Shown: positions 34,434 to 45,411 of the stretch, in pieces
Position numbering within the stretch: the stretch's first letter is position 1
Layout of the letters: each line of letters starts with the position of its first letter
From: Hexactinellida sp. DTS-2022
Taxonomy: Eukaryota; Porifera; Hexactinellida
Length of the DNA stretch: 64,000 bases
Direction: 5' to 3'
NCBI GenBank assembly: GCA_028753945.1
Contig: JAPNXP010000001.1
Coordinates: 17,164,501-17,228,500 of the forward strand
Program-made: the position numbers and the translations under genes
The notes under the pieces: generated by a model
What the model saw: only the letters and a program-made list of their open reading frames with translations
Told to the model about the DNA's origin: nothing
The model's database searches: none

Positions 34434-34781
34434 GAACGCTAATTTCTATTTCAAGACAATATTACTTGTATATTTTACTACATACTACATCTTTGTTACT
34501 ACTTGTTTTATTATTATAGATATTTATTTTATTCTTCATTTCTTGTAAGTGTTTAGAAATACATTATACTGTCTCTTATTTGATTCTAAATAGTCTAAAG
34601 TTCTCTAAACTAATCGTATGCAATACTATGCATTAGAAACCTAGATATTATTATGGAATATTCAGCATAAACATTATAAAACCACAATAGTAATAGTAGA
34701 TTCTCTAAGTAACTAACCAATCCCTGGTCCAAAAATTTATAAGCGCGCCATTGCCTTATGTATAGAATGCTATGGTATAAG

Positions 34782-35356
34782 CTATAAATAAAGGGAAAAT
34801 AAACAACTGCTATTGGTTGCAAAACTGCAGAAAGCATTCAGTTTGTTGGTTCAAATACTCACGTTGTAACGATCATGTTAAATGATTTTTTCATAAAACT
34901 CAGTTCTTTTTAATTAAACTTTCTATTCGAATTCAGTCAACATTGGATAGTAACTTACTACGAACATTAATATCAGTAGGTAATAAGTTCGAAAGTGTGT
35001 TGATAAGATAACATTCACAAATTTGAAGCTATGGCTCAAATAAATAAAGCCAAAAAATATGATACTTAAGTTAATATTATCAAGTGTAAATATGTAGAGA
35101 AATTTATTTTCGTGAAAACAAGGGAGTATTGTTTGTAGGAAATCATATTGCATTAGTAAACATAATAAAATTTTCAATGGCAAGAACTAATAGAGTATTT
35201 CATGTAATTTATTTCTGAAGAAATGTACCTCAAAGAATATCATTGTTTACTTTCCAAAATACTATTTAGCCAATTAAGAATTCATTAAATTACTAATCTA
35301 ATAATGATATTTTTTCAATGATACTCTAAATCTTATTTTCTGTTTGATCATACGTA
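34782..35356. other. Intergenic, nothing recognised
   Basis: AT-rich DNA between the P element and the 3' end of the UBE2J-like gene. Confidence 0.3.
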
Positions 35357-36157
35357 TTAATTTAGCTCGAATTTCATCCGTCGTCGCTTAAATCCATATT
35401 TCCTATTAAACTTGTGAACAAAAGATTGGTAGCTCATTCTTCTACAACCTTTTCTATCCACAACTTTGTTGTATTTGGTTCGCTGATTAGTAGGCATAGT
35501 GACGTAAACTCTCGGTATAGGACCAAATGATTTAAACTGTTTCTTTTTGATAACTTTCTTATCATATAGCTTACTATCACTTTCCGCATTAGTCAATGTG
35601 TTCAGTTTGCTAAGTGAACTAATTGTTTGCTCCTTGGAGTGTTTCTGTTCCTTAAATAAGCGACAAAATTCCAGATCGTACTTATTAAACTCAACGCTTG
35701 CTTTGGCACATTTTCGAATGTCATATTCATCCCATGGTAGTGTTCCTACAGTTTTAGTCTTCTTACACATCATGAAATAATACACACCCTCCAGCACTGC
35801 GGATACAGTGTAGCCAGGCTTCCAGTGTTCAGGATGGAAATTGCTTAATATGAAACAGATATCCTCGTTTGTTTTGAATTTTCCATTTGGCGTGATAAAC
35901 TGAATTGAAGGGGGAGAAAAAGGGAAGGTATAAGGGAACAACAGTTTCCCGTGAAACTCTCCTTCGTAGAAACGTGTCTCTCTATGTCCGTAGAAAATAA
36001 AGTGCCATTCAAGAATTGACTCTTCTTTGATGTTAACTTTAATCCTACTTGATGGAGAAGCTTGAATCTTCTTAAATTCTACTAACAGCCTCTTTCTTGC
36101 GCGATTTAGAAAATGATTAGACTGATTCATAACTTCACAATACTCGAGATTGTCCAT
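35357..36157 (-). CDS. Ubiquitin-conjugating enzyme, UBE2J-like
   Basis: 266 residues, single exon. The E2 fold occupies about residues 15-170: ILEWHFIFYGHRETRFYEGE, FHGKLLFPYTFPFSPPS and TPNGKF, then DICFILSNFHPEHWKPG with Cys101 at the catalytic position. The TPNG and NFHP(E)HW pattern is that of the UBE2J (Ubc6) branch rather than other E2s. UBE2J enzymes are normally anchored in the ER membrane by a C-terminal helix. Here the tail (about 185-266) is strongly basic (GFKRRRMKF end) and has no hydrophobic segment, so ER anchoring is unlikely. No intron and no damage are visible. Confidence 0.85.
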   Translation of the reverse strand: MDNLEYCEVMNQSNHFLNRARKRLLVEFKKIQASPSSRIKVNIKEESILEWHFIFYGHRETRFYEGEFHGKLLFPYTFPFSPPSIQFITPNGKFKTNEDICFILSNFHPEHWKPGYTVSAVLEGVYYFMMCKKTKTVGTLPWDEYDIRKCAKASVEFNKYDLEFCRLFKEQKHSKEQTISSLSKLNTLTNAESDSKLYDKKVIKKKQFKSFGPIPRVYVTMPTNQRTKYNKVVDRKGCRRMSYQSFVHKFNRKYGFKRRRMKFELN

Positions 36158-36343
36158 GTTTTGATTTAATTGATTAGAAATATTATTGCTAATAATGAAT
36201 TCATTTTTCGGATCTTAGTGCTAAAAGAGTGTATTAACGTAGTTAATTGTGAGAAAAATATATTCTAAATTATTAAAATATTTGCAGATACTTTTCGAAA
36301 TGTTTCTTTTATGTTAGAACATTTTTGTTTGTTAATTGAGTAC

Positions 36344-36481
36344 CAGTGGCGGCGCCAGGGGGGAGCAGGGGGACCATGCCCCCCCCCCCCTATTTTGAGG
36401 CTGGCCCCCCCTAGAATAACATTGTTGTACAGTATGGCTCCCCCTGAGCTCCCCTACCTGAAAATCCTGGCGCCGCCTCTG
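36344..36481. mobile_element. hAT MITE, 138 bp, exact 8-bp TSD
   Basis: The ends are CAGTGGCGGCGCCAGG and a complement CCTGGCGCCGCCTCTG, with TTGAGTAC on both sides (36336-36343, 36482-36489). It is rich in runs of G and C, unlike its surroundings. Confidence 0.9.
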
Positions 36482-36489
36482 TTGAGTAC

Positions 36490-37000
36490 TAATAAGGACT
36501 TAAAGCTGTGACAATTATATATCTAGGGCAGACTCCTGATCCCTCTGAGAATTCTTACTGTTCAATTAAACTTCGTTGAATATGCCTAGGTTTTTATAAT
36601 ATATGTCAAGCTCAGGCCCCCCCTCTGCTATTATCATAGCCCCCTCCTCTAAGGCGCGGATTAATGCACGTTCAGATTGTTCAGCTGAATAGGGCCGCCC
36701 ACCACCAGAGGGGGACCGCCATGCCTAACATTAATTAAAAGCACTGCATCTTACAAATATATTTGCTTTGCACAAACACAAATACAAGGAGGCCGCCCAC
36801 CAGCTGTCCGAACGGGGCCAAAAAGGTTGAGTATTACTAAGTTAGAATACCGTCAAGATATCAGGACGTTGGTTAGTTGGTTGGTTGTATTATTCTTCGG
36901 TTCAGTCACTTCAGTGGTTATCAATTCGTTGGTTTATCGAAATATATGTTCAGGCAACCGATTTATTTGCTGCTAAATTTTGCAAATGTAAACCGAGTCC
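36490..37000. other. Intergenic with GC-rich patches
   Basis: Contains C-rich segments around 36611-36730 and 36790-36825 (GGCCGCCCACCA twice) that look like a further degraded hAT-like MITE, but no TSD was found. No gene. Confidence 0.35.
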
Positions 37001-37280
37001 CAGAGATGGAACCGGTCGGGATTTTCATTACCCGACCCGACCGGTGCAGTTGGAAATTTGACCCGACCCGACCGGTCGGTCGACCGGTCAATCATAGCTA
37101 GCAATAATTTATATATAATTGAAAACAAATTATGATATTATGATATCGAATAGATCATATAGAGATCTCGACCGGCCGGTCAGGGTTCGACCGGCCGGTC
37201 AAGGTTCCGACCGGTACCCGACCCGACCCGACCCGACCGGTCGACCGGTGCCGGTCAGACCCGATCGGTTCCGTCTCTGA
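37001..37280. mobile_element. hAT-like MITE made of CGACCGGTC repeats
   Basis: The ends CAGAGATGGAACCGGTCGGG and CGGTTCCGTCTCTG are inverted repeats. The interior is built of ACCCGACCCGACCGGTCG and its complement. An exact 8-bp TSD is not seen (AAACCGA-like sequence occurs on both sides), so the boundaries are tentative. Confidence 0.6.
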
Positions 37281-37917
37281 AACCGACAAAGTGAGTTAGT
37301 GATTTATGTAATATCTAAAAAATAGCAACTATTTCAGAAAATGCTGGGTTCTACACATTTTATAATGCATGTATACAAATTATACCATTTAATGTACCTT
37401 AATACATTTTGAAGGAAGTTTGTTCAATCCGTCAATATATAAACATAGGGGAGAAATAAATAAGTACACAGGCCTGAGGGTTATATTAAATTTAGGCGAT
37501 TTATAATCACAGTCAAATAAACAATTGCAATTATTCAATGACACCACCATTTAGCCTCATTACTATGGTTATTGTAGCTTCCCTATTGATATTATAATCT
37601 GCAAATTTATAACTTTCAAGATTCTTAAATCGTTGGGTCTTAAATTCAACTCCAGACTTGAGAAATATATTTCTTAGTTCCAAAATAGTGAGATCCTATT
37701 TCAGGAAGAAATTAAACAAACAGTGACCAGAAACAACCTAAACATTAAGAAACAAGAATACATTAATTAATTGTCAAGTTAAATGCATGTACAGTAGATT
37801 CCGGCAAATTGGTGCTGGGTGTGCATAAAATATTCTTCAATGTACTTAGAACAAATTGAATGATTTTAACTATTTATAAGCGGAAAAAGGATAGATTGGA
37901 CTTAATTTAATTTGATA
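37281..37917. other. Intergenic, nothing recognised
   Basis: AT-rich; no supportable feature. Confidence 0.3.
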
Positions 37918-38965
37918 CGAGCCCTTCGGTCTCGGTCGCTTTGCGACAGATTGGTGCTTCGCACCTCAAGTTAACGGCCGCTGAGCGGCCTTACTCCTCA
38001 CATTTTCTACCATGGAAATGGTAGATAGCTATCTAATTTTCATAAATTTGTTTACCTATTTGTGTAAACAACAACAACAACAACAAATACTCATATTAGA
38101 ATTTTATAAATGCGAAATTGTGTTCAGCACACTTGTTTACTTATAATACCTATTGAAAGTTAACTTCTAGGTTGATTTTGAATTTTCATTAAATTGTTTA
38201 GCTATTTTGAGTAAACAACAACAACAACAACAACAAATATTCATATTAGAAAATTTAAACGCTAAATTCGTGTTCAGCATACTTGTTTACCTATAATACT
38301 CGTTGAAAGCTAACTTCTAGGTTGATTTAGAATTTTCATTAATTTGTTTACCTATTTTGTGTAAACAACAACAACAAATATTCATATTAGAAAATTTTAA
38401 CCGCGAAAATCGTGTTCAGCATACTTGTTTACCTATAAAACCCGTTGAAAGCAAACTTCTAGGTTGATTTTGAATTTCATTAATTTGTTTACCTATTTTG
38501 TGTAAACAACAACAACAAATATTCATATCATAAATTTGTAAATGCGAAATTCGTGTTTAGCATACTTGTTTACCTATAATACCCGTTGAAAGCTAACTTC
38601 TAGGTTGATTTTGAATTTTCATAAATTTGTTTACCTATTTTGTGTCAACAACAACAACAAATATTTATATTATATATTTATAAATGCGAAATTCGTGTTT
38701 AGCATACTTGTTTACCTATAATACCCGTTGGAAGCTAACTTCTAGGTTGATTTTGAATTTCATTAATTTGTTTACCTATTTTGTGTAAGCAACAACAACA
38801 AATATTAATATGAGAAATTTATAAACGCGAAATTCGTGTTCAGCATACTTGTTTACCCCTTATAACTTTTGTTTACCAATTATAACATTTGAAAGTTAGT
38901 TTATATCTCATATATAAATGCGGTTTCTATTCCCCCATCACTTTAATACAATCCGGACAAACAAA

Positions 38966-39038
<73 letters not shown>

Positions 39039-39060
39039 AACAATCGAGATTTAATAATTT
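37918..39060 (-). mobile_element. Helitron copy with long tandem array
   Basis: The minus-strand 3' end has GTCGCAAAGCGACCG and GGGCTCG. The 5' end is near 39060 (AAATTATTAAATCTCG). There are about six to seven internal units of about 140-155 bp with (AAC)n tracts, the largest array of the family here. A long CA run (38968-39031) lies in the 5' TTTGTTTG region. The same TTTGAT sequence flanks both ends, so the exact 5' base is uncertain. Confidence 0.75.
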
Positions 39061-39501
39061 AATTTGATATTATCAGAGTATTGAATTACGACGAATATTT
39101 AATCAAATTACTTTGTCAGATCCATCTATTTTGGATATCCATAAGAAATCTAATAAATAGTGGCAAACCTTAATTAATGTAAGAGAAGTCAATACAATGG
39201 AAGAAATTAAACATAATGCAAGGATGAGTTGCTTGACAGACCGCACTTATAATACAAAATGACTAAAACGTGATGTAAAGAGAGGGGATGTATAATTTTC
39301 GTTAATTTTTCGTTAAATTTCACAATATTTAAATACAACCGGCATAACATTTGAAAAGATTTGAATGTAAGCGAGGGCGACAGGTCCAAGTACAAGTAGC
39401 AAGGACGCGCATAACGCGGACGATCAGCTTGTATGAATAATACTTTGACCTTAAATGAGGACAAAATATTTTGGATTATATAATTCAATGAAACTCATCG
39501 G

Positions 39502-40485
39502 CAGGCTTGCCGTGGATATGGATATCCATGGAGATATCCATGGATATATCCATGGAGATCTCCATGGATGGATATCGAGTTTTTTTCATATCCATGGATA
39601 TGATGGATATCCATTTCAAATTTGACTACGAAAATATTTCAAACCAGGGTACTAAAAATAAGTGTAAAAATAAAGTAGTCTTAGTTTTATTTACACTCCT
39701 AATTTATTTCAACTAATAAAATTATTTACTAGCCTTATTATTCTAAAATAAGGTGATTTTGACCTTTAGTGACGTCAAAAAGGTCATTATAGTGACCGAA
39801 TCGAATTTTTCTTTCACATTAGGAAACCTTGCATGTAAAGTATATTTAGGAATGCTAATACAAGAAATGTGGACTTTGTTATATTTCCTGAGATTGACCT
39901 GTCTATCTCATTAATTTTTTCACGTCACTCCTGAATTTACTTGCTATGATTTTTATTTTGCTTTTCGTTTATCCTACTTGCTATACTTTAGCTTATTGAT
40001 TAACCATAGAATTGACAATGAAATTCCAAAAAAATTGTCGCGATGGACTCTTCAAAAAGCTAGGATTTGTTATCGAACGCAATAATCCAGGCACGTAGCT
40101 AGAGTATGTAATTCAGGGGGGCAAGTTTTATGTTGGGGGGGGGTGGAGAAGTACTTTTGGGGGGCAGTCGCCCCCCCTCGCCCCCCCGTAGCTACGTGCC
40201 TGCAATAATCTAGCAGAAGCCATCAATAATGACCCAGAAAGAGATGTTTTGAGGATGATAGCGATATTGACGAAGTTTGATTATATAGTAGTCAAGATTT
40301 AGTTGATAAATAATAAATATATATAAATTATAGGACCTAAATCTTCTGGATATTTTGTTGATATTAGGTGTTAGAAATATATCAATATTCAATGGATATC
40401 CATGGATATCCATGGATATCCACAAAATATGGTCTGGATATGGATATGGATATGGATGCGATTTTTCATCTCCACGGCAAGCCTG
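39502..40485. mobile_element. hAT element, 984 bp, exact 8-bp TSD
   Basis: The ends CAGGCTTGCCGTGG and CCACGGCAAGCCTG are flanked by CTCATCGG (39494-39501, 40486-40493). The subterminal regions are minisatellites of ATGGATATCC. Copy 1 of the inverted block near 18600 lacks it. It has no recognisable coding region. Confidence 0.92.
40088..40202. mobile_element. Nested hAT MITE, 115 bp, 8-bp TSD
   Basis: The ends CAGGCACGTAGCTA and TAGCTACGTGCCTG are flanked by CAATAATC on both sides (40080-40087, 40203-40210). It is G/C-run rich and lies inside the 984-bp hAT element. Confidence 0.92.
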
Positions 40486-40770
40486 CTCATCGGTGATAGC
40501 GAAATTCGCTGTATAAATTCCTCTTCTTCCACTTCCACAGTATTATCATTTGAATTATTGGCTTCCGAATATATTTAGTCAAACGAATATTTGGTTGAAC
40601 ACTATCCGGCTATATTTAAGTATAACGAGCTCTTCGGATACGGTCGCTTCGCGAGGGATACTCAGCCCCTACGCAGTGTCGCTTTTTAATAGATAATAAA
40701 TTTAATTATACCTATTAAATTTTGCTGTGCCGACTATACGGCCCAGTTCTAATCTCACTACTTTGGTATA

Positions 40771-41264
40771 TCTACTATATTATTAAAACTCGATTGTTGT
40801 GTGTTTGTGTTTTTGTGTGTGTTTGTTTGTTTGTCCGGATGTATTAAAATGATGGAGAATAGAAACCGCATCTATATATGAGATAAAAACTAACTTCCAA
40901 TTGTTATAATGGGTAACAAGTAAGCAGAACACGAATTTCTCATTTATAAATTTCCGAAATGAATAATTATTATTGTTGTTGTTTACAACAAAAAATTTAA
41001 CAAATGAATGAAAATTCAAAATGAACATGGAAGTTAGCTTTCAACGGTATTAGAGGTAAACAATATGCCACTAATTTCGCATTTATTAATATAGAAAATG
41101 AAAAACAAGTTATATCTAAGGAAATCTTATAAAGGGATGTATATACCGTCCCTTTATACCATTTTTCCGTGGCAGAAAGGATGAGGAGTAAGGCCGCATA
41201 GCGACCGTTAACTTGAGGTTTGTATCATCGACCCGTCGCAAAGCTATCGAGACCGAAGGGCTCG
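40771..41264 (+). mobile_element. Helitron copy, partner of 17847-18317
   Basis: 5' TCTACTATATTATTAAAAC after an A, with TTTGTTTGTTTGTCCGG nearby. The 3' end has a diverged hairpin (GTCGCAAAGCTATCG), then AGACCGAAGGGCTCG before T. The internal tandem array is reduced to about one unit. Confidence 0.7.
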
Positions 41265-41779
41265 TTATTCTGAAACTAGGATATCTCTGAAATAAAGTGG
41301 GCTAAAAGTAAATTTCCAAACGACAAAGGATCGTTTCCATCCGAAACTCCTTTCTGAATGGTTTAATACCTTTTTAGTGACGATAACATTACAAAAAATC
41401 TAAAATTACAGCTTTGTCGATAGCATGTTCTTTTGGAGGCACTATCAAACGACCAACTACACCTAAAGATATTGCCTTCAAAGGAATATCCTGTCGGAAC
41501 AGCTGTAATTTTAGAATTATAAATTGAATTCGTATTTAGCATACTTGTTTATCAGTTCTAACTTTGGAAATTCGACAGATTATAATCTAGTTTAATAAAA
41601 CACGCTAGATATATAACTAAATGCCTAATATCCTTCTTAATTATTCCAGTCAGTGAACATTCGGCCTGCAACACACACTCCCTATATTTATCCAATCCTA
41701 ACTAAATACACATCTACAAAACCTAAAGAAATCGAGTCCAAGCTAGTTCTACCTTATTTAATTTACACTTTAACTTTTC

Positions 41780-42833
41780 TTTACATTACGAAACCAGGAC
41801 TGGCTCAGAGATGGGTCTGCAGCAGACATCACGGTGGCATAGAAAGTGTGATCACTGTAAACTGGAGGTGTTGAAAGAACGTTAATCAGTCCCTGAGAAG
41901 TGAGATTTGCTTGCCCCATTCTCTTCATTTCTTCATTGCCACATTGGAATCTTTCATAACTTGAATTTATGAGTGCATCATTCCCTTTTGAATGAGGTTC
42001 AATATTTGGTGGTTAGTCCAATGATCATTATTGGTTTGGAGCAAATACCACCTCCCTACTAGATTATCCAATTTCCAAACACCATTGCTGAATGGTTTAA
42101 CAGCCTCCTTTCTATCGAGACTAATCACTACAGCTCGAAGATATCATGGGTATGTACATGAATCGGTTCAAGACACCCTGATAGTCGATGTCAGGATCTG
42201 TGAGTGCATCTCTAATGAGAAACAGAATTCCCGAGCCAGGATGTTTGAGATCTCTATATATAAAGAAATCCCAAATGGAGCCTGTGCGACGCTCGTTTAA
42301 GTTGATTGTGAATGATTTGGGTTTTCACCAGTAGCTGTTCCAATTACGCCAGCATTAATAACGCACTTGTATGCTGTCTTCCCACCTCTCTGAAAATCAC
42401 TTATGAATGTGGATTCCATAGGCATCAAAGGAAACAATTCCTTAGGCATGTCCAAATTTCTTGCTTGCAAGATTTTCCCATCAGACCCCTGTGCCACGAC
42501 CCCGGTACAATGAGCAGTGAGATCGTAAGCGATATTCATAAAGAATAACTCCCCTACAGGGACATCTGATGCAGCAGCAAGACCCTTCAACTCGTCCGCG
42601 TATGGAGCTGGAAGCAGCGACTCAAGTAGTGATCCTAGAAGGTTGATAAAAAGAATTCCAGCGTTCGGAATCTGGTCTTTCACTGATGCTATTGCTTCCT
42701 GAATGTTTTTACTATATTTTTTGCCAATTAATGTCCATCTATTTATTGGTTCTTCGTCCAGATTTATAATCTCTTCTCCCATTAGTTTTGCATCTGGTAC
42801 CACAATCTTGTCTGTGTCAACGTTACTGGCCAT
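41780..42833 (-). pseudogene. NAAA-like acid amidase pseudogene
   Basis: From Met at 42833 the first 178 codons match the N-acylethanolamine-hydrolysing acid amidase / acid ceramidase family: EPINRWTLIGKKY, then LAAASDVPVGELFFMNIAYD, then HCTGVVAQGSDG with Cys109 at the autocleavage nucleophile position, then ILQARNLDMP. Near 42315 the frame shifts by one base; the match goes on as FTINLNERRTGSIWDFF, and after further damage as GRWYLLQTNNDHW and GQANLTSQGLINVLSTPPVY down to about 41790. No introns interrupt about 1 kb, and there is no signal peptide. A decayed retrocopy is the likely explanation. Confidence 0.8.
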
Positions 42834-43146
42834 CTATACTTAGAGATAAAGTATGATAAATCCAGAAGCATTGCCAAAGTTCGGCACTCGGGTACATACC
42901 ACTCGATAAATGATTTAATTCACCAAATTATAAAATAATATATAGCAATGGGGCAACCGAATTTTTTTTTCGCTTGGTGCTACGTTTGCACATTGTTAGT
43001 AAGGACATTAATATTAATTATATTAATGATATCATAGATACTATAAAATAAGGATCAATTGGTTTATTGTGCATTTAAAAATGTCATAGGGGCATTTGTA
43101 ATAAGTCAGGCATAGGGCCAAGCCCCAAAGGGCTAAACACAATATT
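42834..43146. other. Intergenic, nothing recognised
   Basis: AT-rich DNA between the NAAA pseudogene and the MULE gene; no TIR found. Confidence 0.3.
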
Positions 43147-44564
43147 GTGATGGCTGCTGCTCCTCTCACTATAGAATTTTTGAAAAGTAGAATGGGGAAA
43201 AAAAAGGCTATATTTCAAGGGTTCGTTTATACATTGACAAAGTCCTCATCTGAAGTGCAACAGTGGGTATGTGAAATGCGGGGTGTGTGTAAAGCTCGGA
43301 TGCACACAAGAGGCGATGTAATTATCAAGCCGACGGTGCTAAACGACATTTATTCTAGCCATACTCATGGTTCAGACCCTGTACGAATCGACATGCTTAA
43401 AGGTTATAACAAACTAAAAGAACGTTCTATAGATTCTGAAGAGAGTACAAGGGTCATCTTATCCTATGGTATTGAGCAAATGGGAGCTTCAAGTGTTGCA
43501 CAACTTCCTAAATTGGAATCTGTAAAAAGAACCATACGTACGTACAAAAGTAGATCTGAAGAAAACTGTGGCAATCCTACTTGTGCTGCTGAAATAATAG
43601 TTCCAGAAAAATATAAAGTAACCATCAAGCAAGAACCATTTCTACTCTTCGATTCGGGTTATGGCGACGTCAATCGGATGATTATCTTTGCTGCCCCAAG
43701 GTTTTTATCGCTTCTTGCAGACTCGAGAACTTGGTATGCTGACGGCACCTTCAAGGTTGTACCTGAGTATTTTTTTCAGTTGTATACCATACATGCAGAA
43801 AAGATGGATTTGTCTATCCATGCGTATATGCCCTACTACCTAATAAAACTAGTTCTACTTACAGAAGACTCCTCAATAAACTCCTCGAAATACAACCAGC
43901 CTTAGACCCTTCTAGAGTAATGATGGATTTCGAGAAAGCAGCAATAAATGTATTTGAAGAAAAATTTCTAGCAATAATTTCAGGCTGCTTCTTTCATCTC
44001 TCCCAGAATGTATATAGAAAAATACAATCAGAGGGATTATCTGCTATCTATCAAGAAGACAGAGAATTTCTCATGAAGCTAAAGATGATTCCCTACCTTG
44101 CGTTTGTGCCAGAAGAAGATGTTGTAGATTGCTACAATATTCTGATGACAGATTTTCCAGAATCTGCTCTAAATGTCGCGGTTTACTTTGAAGAAACCTA
44201 TATAGGTAAAAGATTGCCTGATAACAGTAGAAGGATCCCACCCTTCCCTATCCGAATGTGGAACATGTTTGAAAGAGTACGTGAGAAACTATCGCGAACT
44301 AACAATGCTGTTGAGGGGTGGCACAATGCCTTAAATTCTAGTTATGGTTGCTCGCACCCAAGTGTACCAAAGCTTTTTAAATGCTTGCAACGAGAGCAGT
44401 CACTCCAAGAAGCCAAGCTGATAAAGTGGGAGGCTGGTAGCACGATGGTACGCAGTAAAAAATCGATTGAGCGAGAAAATCGTATACAATTACTTGTTGC
44501 AGACTATGCGAACCGGGATATAGAAACTTACCTTAGGAGGATCGCTTATAATTTTGACTTTTGA
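43147..44564 (+). CDS. FLYWCH/MULE transposase-like protein
   Basis: N-terminal about 95 residues resemble a FLYWCH finger (FVYTLTKSSSEVQQWVCEM, then C and a final HTHG). The MULE DDE core follows: WYADGTFKVVPEYFFQLY (first Asp), VMMDFEKAAINVFEEKF (second Asp), GCFFHLSQNVYRKIQ, and RTNNAVEGWHNALNS (Glu). A one-base loss near 43845 splits the gene; the other frame carries TYRRLLNKLLEIQPALDP to bridge to the second part at 43920. No TIRs or TSD are visible, so this could be a dead transposon core or a co-opted gene with one defect or assembly error. Confidence 0.8.
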
Positions 44565-44967
44565 ATACATACTATATTTCACTACATCTAATCATCAATT
44601 TCATTAAAACACATATTCTAGTAAATAGTTATCTTAGTTATCGAACTAAATAAAATAAAAAAATAGAACGAATAATCCAGGGACCAAACTTCCGGGGACG
44701 AAATTTCCAGGGACGAAACTTCCGTGGGACGAAATTTCCAGGGACGAAACTTCCGGGACGAAACTTCCGGGGACGAAATTTCCAGGGACGAAACTTCCGG
44801 GATTCACATTTTAGGTACTATTGGACTCACAATGAGTAATTTTGTCCAAACTAAAAATCTCTTTAGAAATGTACTAAATCCCTCCACATCTGTACAGAAC
44901 AGCAAAAAAAAGTTAAAATCTCTGTACACTCGGCAGAAATGAATTATAATACACTTAGATAGAGGTA
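44565..44967 (+). repeat. 3' flank with GGGACGAAACTTCC minisatellite
   Basis: At about 44688-44805 a 17 to 19-bp unit (CCAGGGACGAAACTTCCG) repeats about seven times. It begins CCAGGGAC, and the complement GTCCCTGG occurs at 45234-45241, so the array may be one arm of a hAT-like MITE. The rest is AT-rich. Confidence 0.6.
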
Positions 44968-45220
44968 CAGTCAACTCCCGTTATAACCAAGTCGGATATA
45001 ACGAAGTACCTGCTTATAACGAAGTCATTCAATGGTCCGGAAATCCTTCCATCTTATTACATTATTAAAACTTCGGTTACAACGAAATCCCGCTTATAGC
45101 GAAGTCATTTAAATCACAAATAGACTCTAACTTCTCTAAGCTATTAATTCTACTCCACTTGTAAGAAACTCCGGTTATATCGAAATGAAACTTCCCGAGC
45201 ACTTCGTTATAACGGGAGTG
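44968..45220. mobile_element. pogo/Tigger-type MITE, TA TSD
   Basis: The ends CAGTCAACTCCCGTTATAAC and GTTATAACGGGAGTG are flanked by TA. The interior repeats TATAACGAAGT-like boxes. Confidence 0.7.
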
Positions 45221-45411
45221 TAGTTCGAACTCTGTCCCTGGATTTCATTGCAGAGTGGCCCAGTAAGCCAAACAACGTTTTTGCGACGCCTATGATCTCT
45301 CGACCACCTAGGCGACGCCAAGTTCACATTATGCACGAGATTTGTTGCTAATAGGCGAACTTGCTATTAGAAGAACATAATTTACAATAAATGTTCGGTA
45401 ATAGGTATTGC

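Larger units (their letters stand above)
30595..34774 (+). mobile_element. P element with 71-bp TIRs and 7-bp TSD
   Basis: The 4180-bp element has perfect TIRs (30595-30665 and 34704-34774) starting CATAGCATTCTATACATAAG and a direct duplication GTATAAG on each side (30588-30594, 34775-34781). The CAT start and internal CATAAGG recall the Drosophila P terminus. It carries a THAP-type transposase gene and a subterminal minisatellite. Identical TIRs argue for recent activity, but the gene has apparent frame changes. Confidence 0.9.
39227..41640. repeat. Inverted duplicate block, copy 2
   Basis: Reverse complement of 17240-18870, enlarged by the hAT element at 39502-40485. The left end (GACAGACCGCACTTATAA) and right end (ATATATAACTAAATG region) correspond to both ends of copy 1. 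Confidence 0.75.

Noticed and set aside
30588-34781. 8-bp or 9-bp TSD for the P element
   Set aside because: A longer direct match (GGTATAAGC) exists if the terminal C/G is given to the target, but the second insertion fits only 7 bp with CATAG ends.
36311-36511. 66-codon plus-strand frame
   Set aside because: It reads through the C-rich hAT MITE at 36344-36481.
38968-39031. Functional CA-rich regulatory tract
   Set aside because: It is an expanded microsatellite within the Helitron 5' region.
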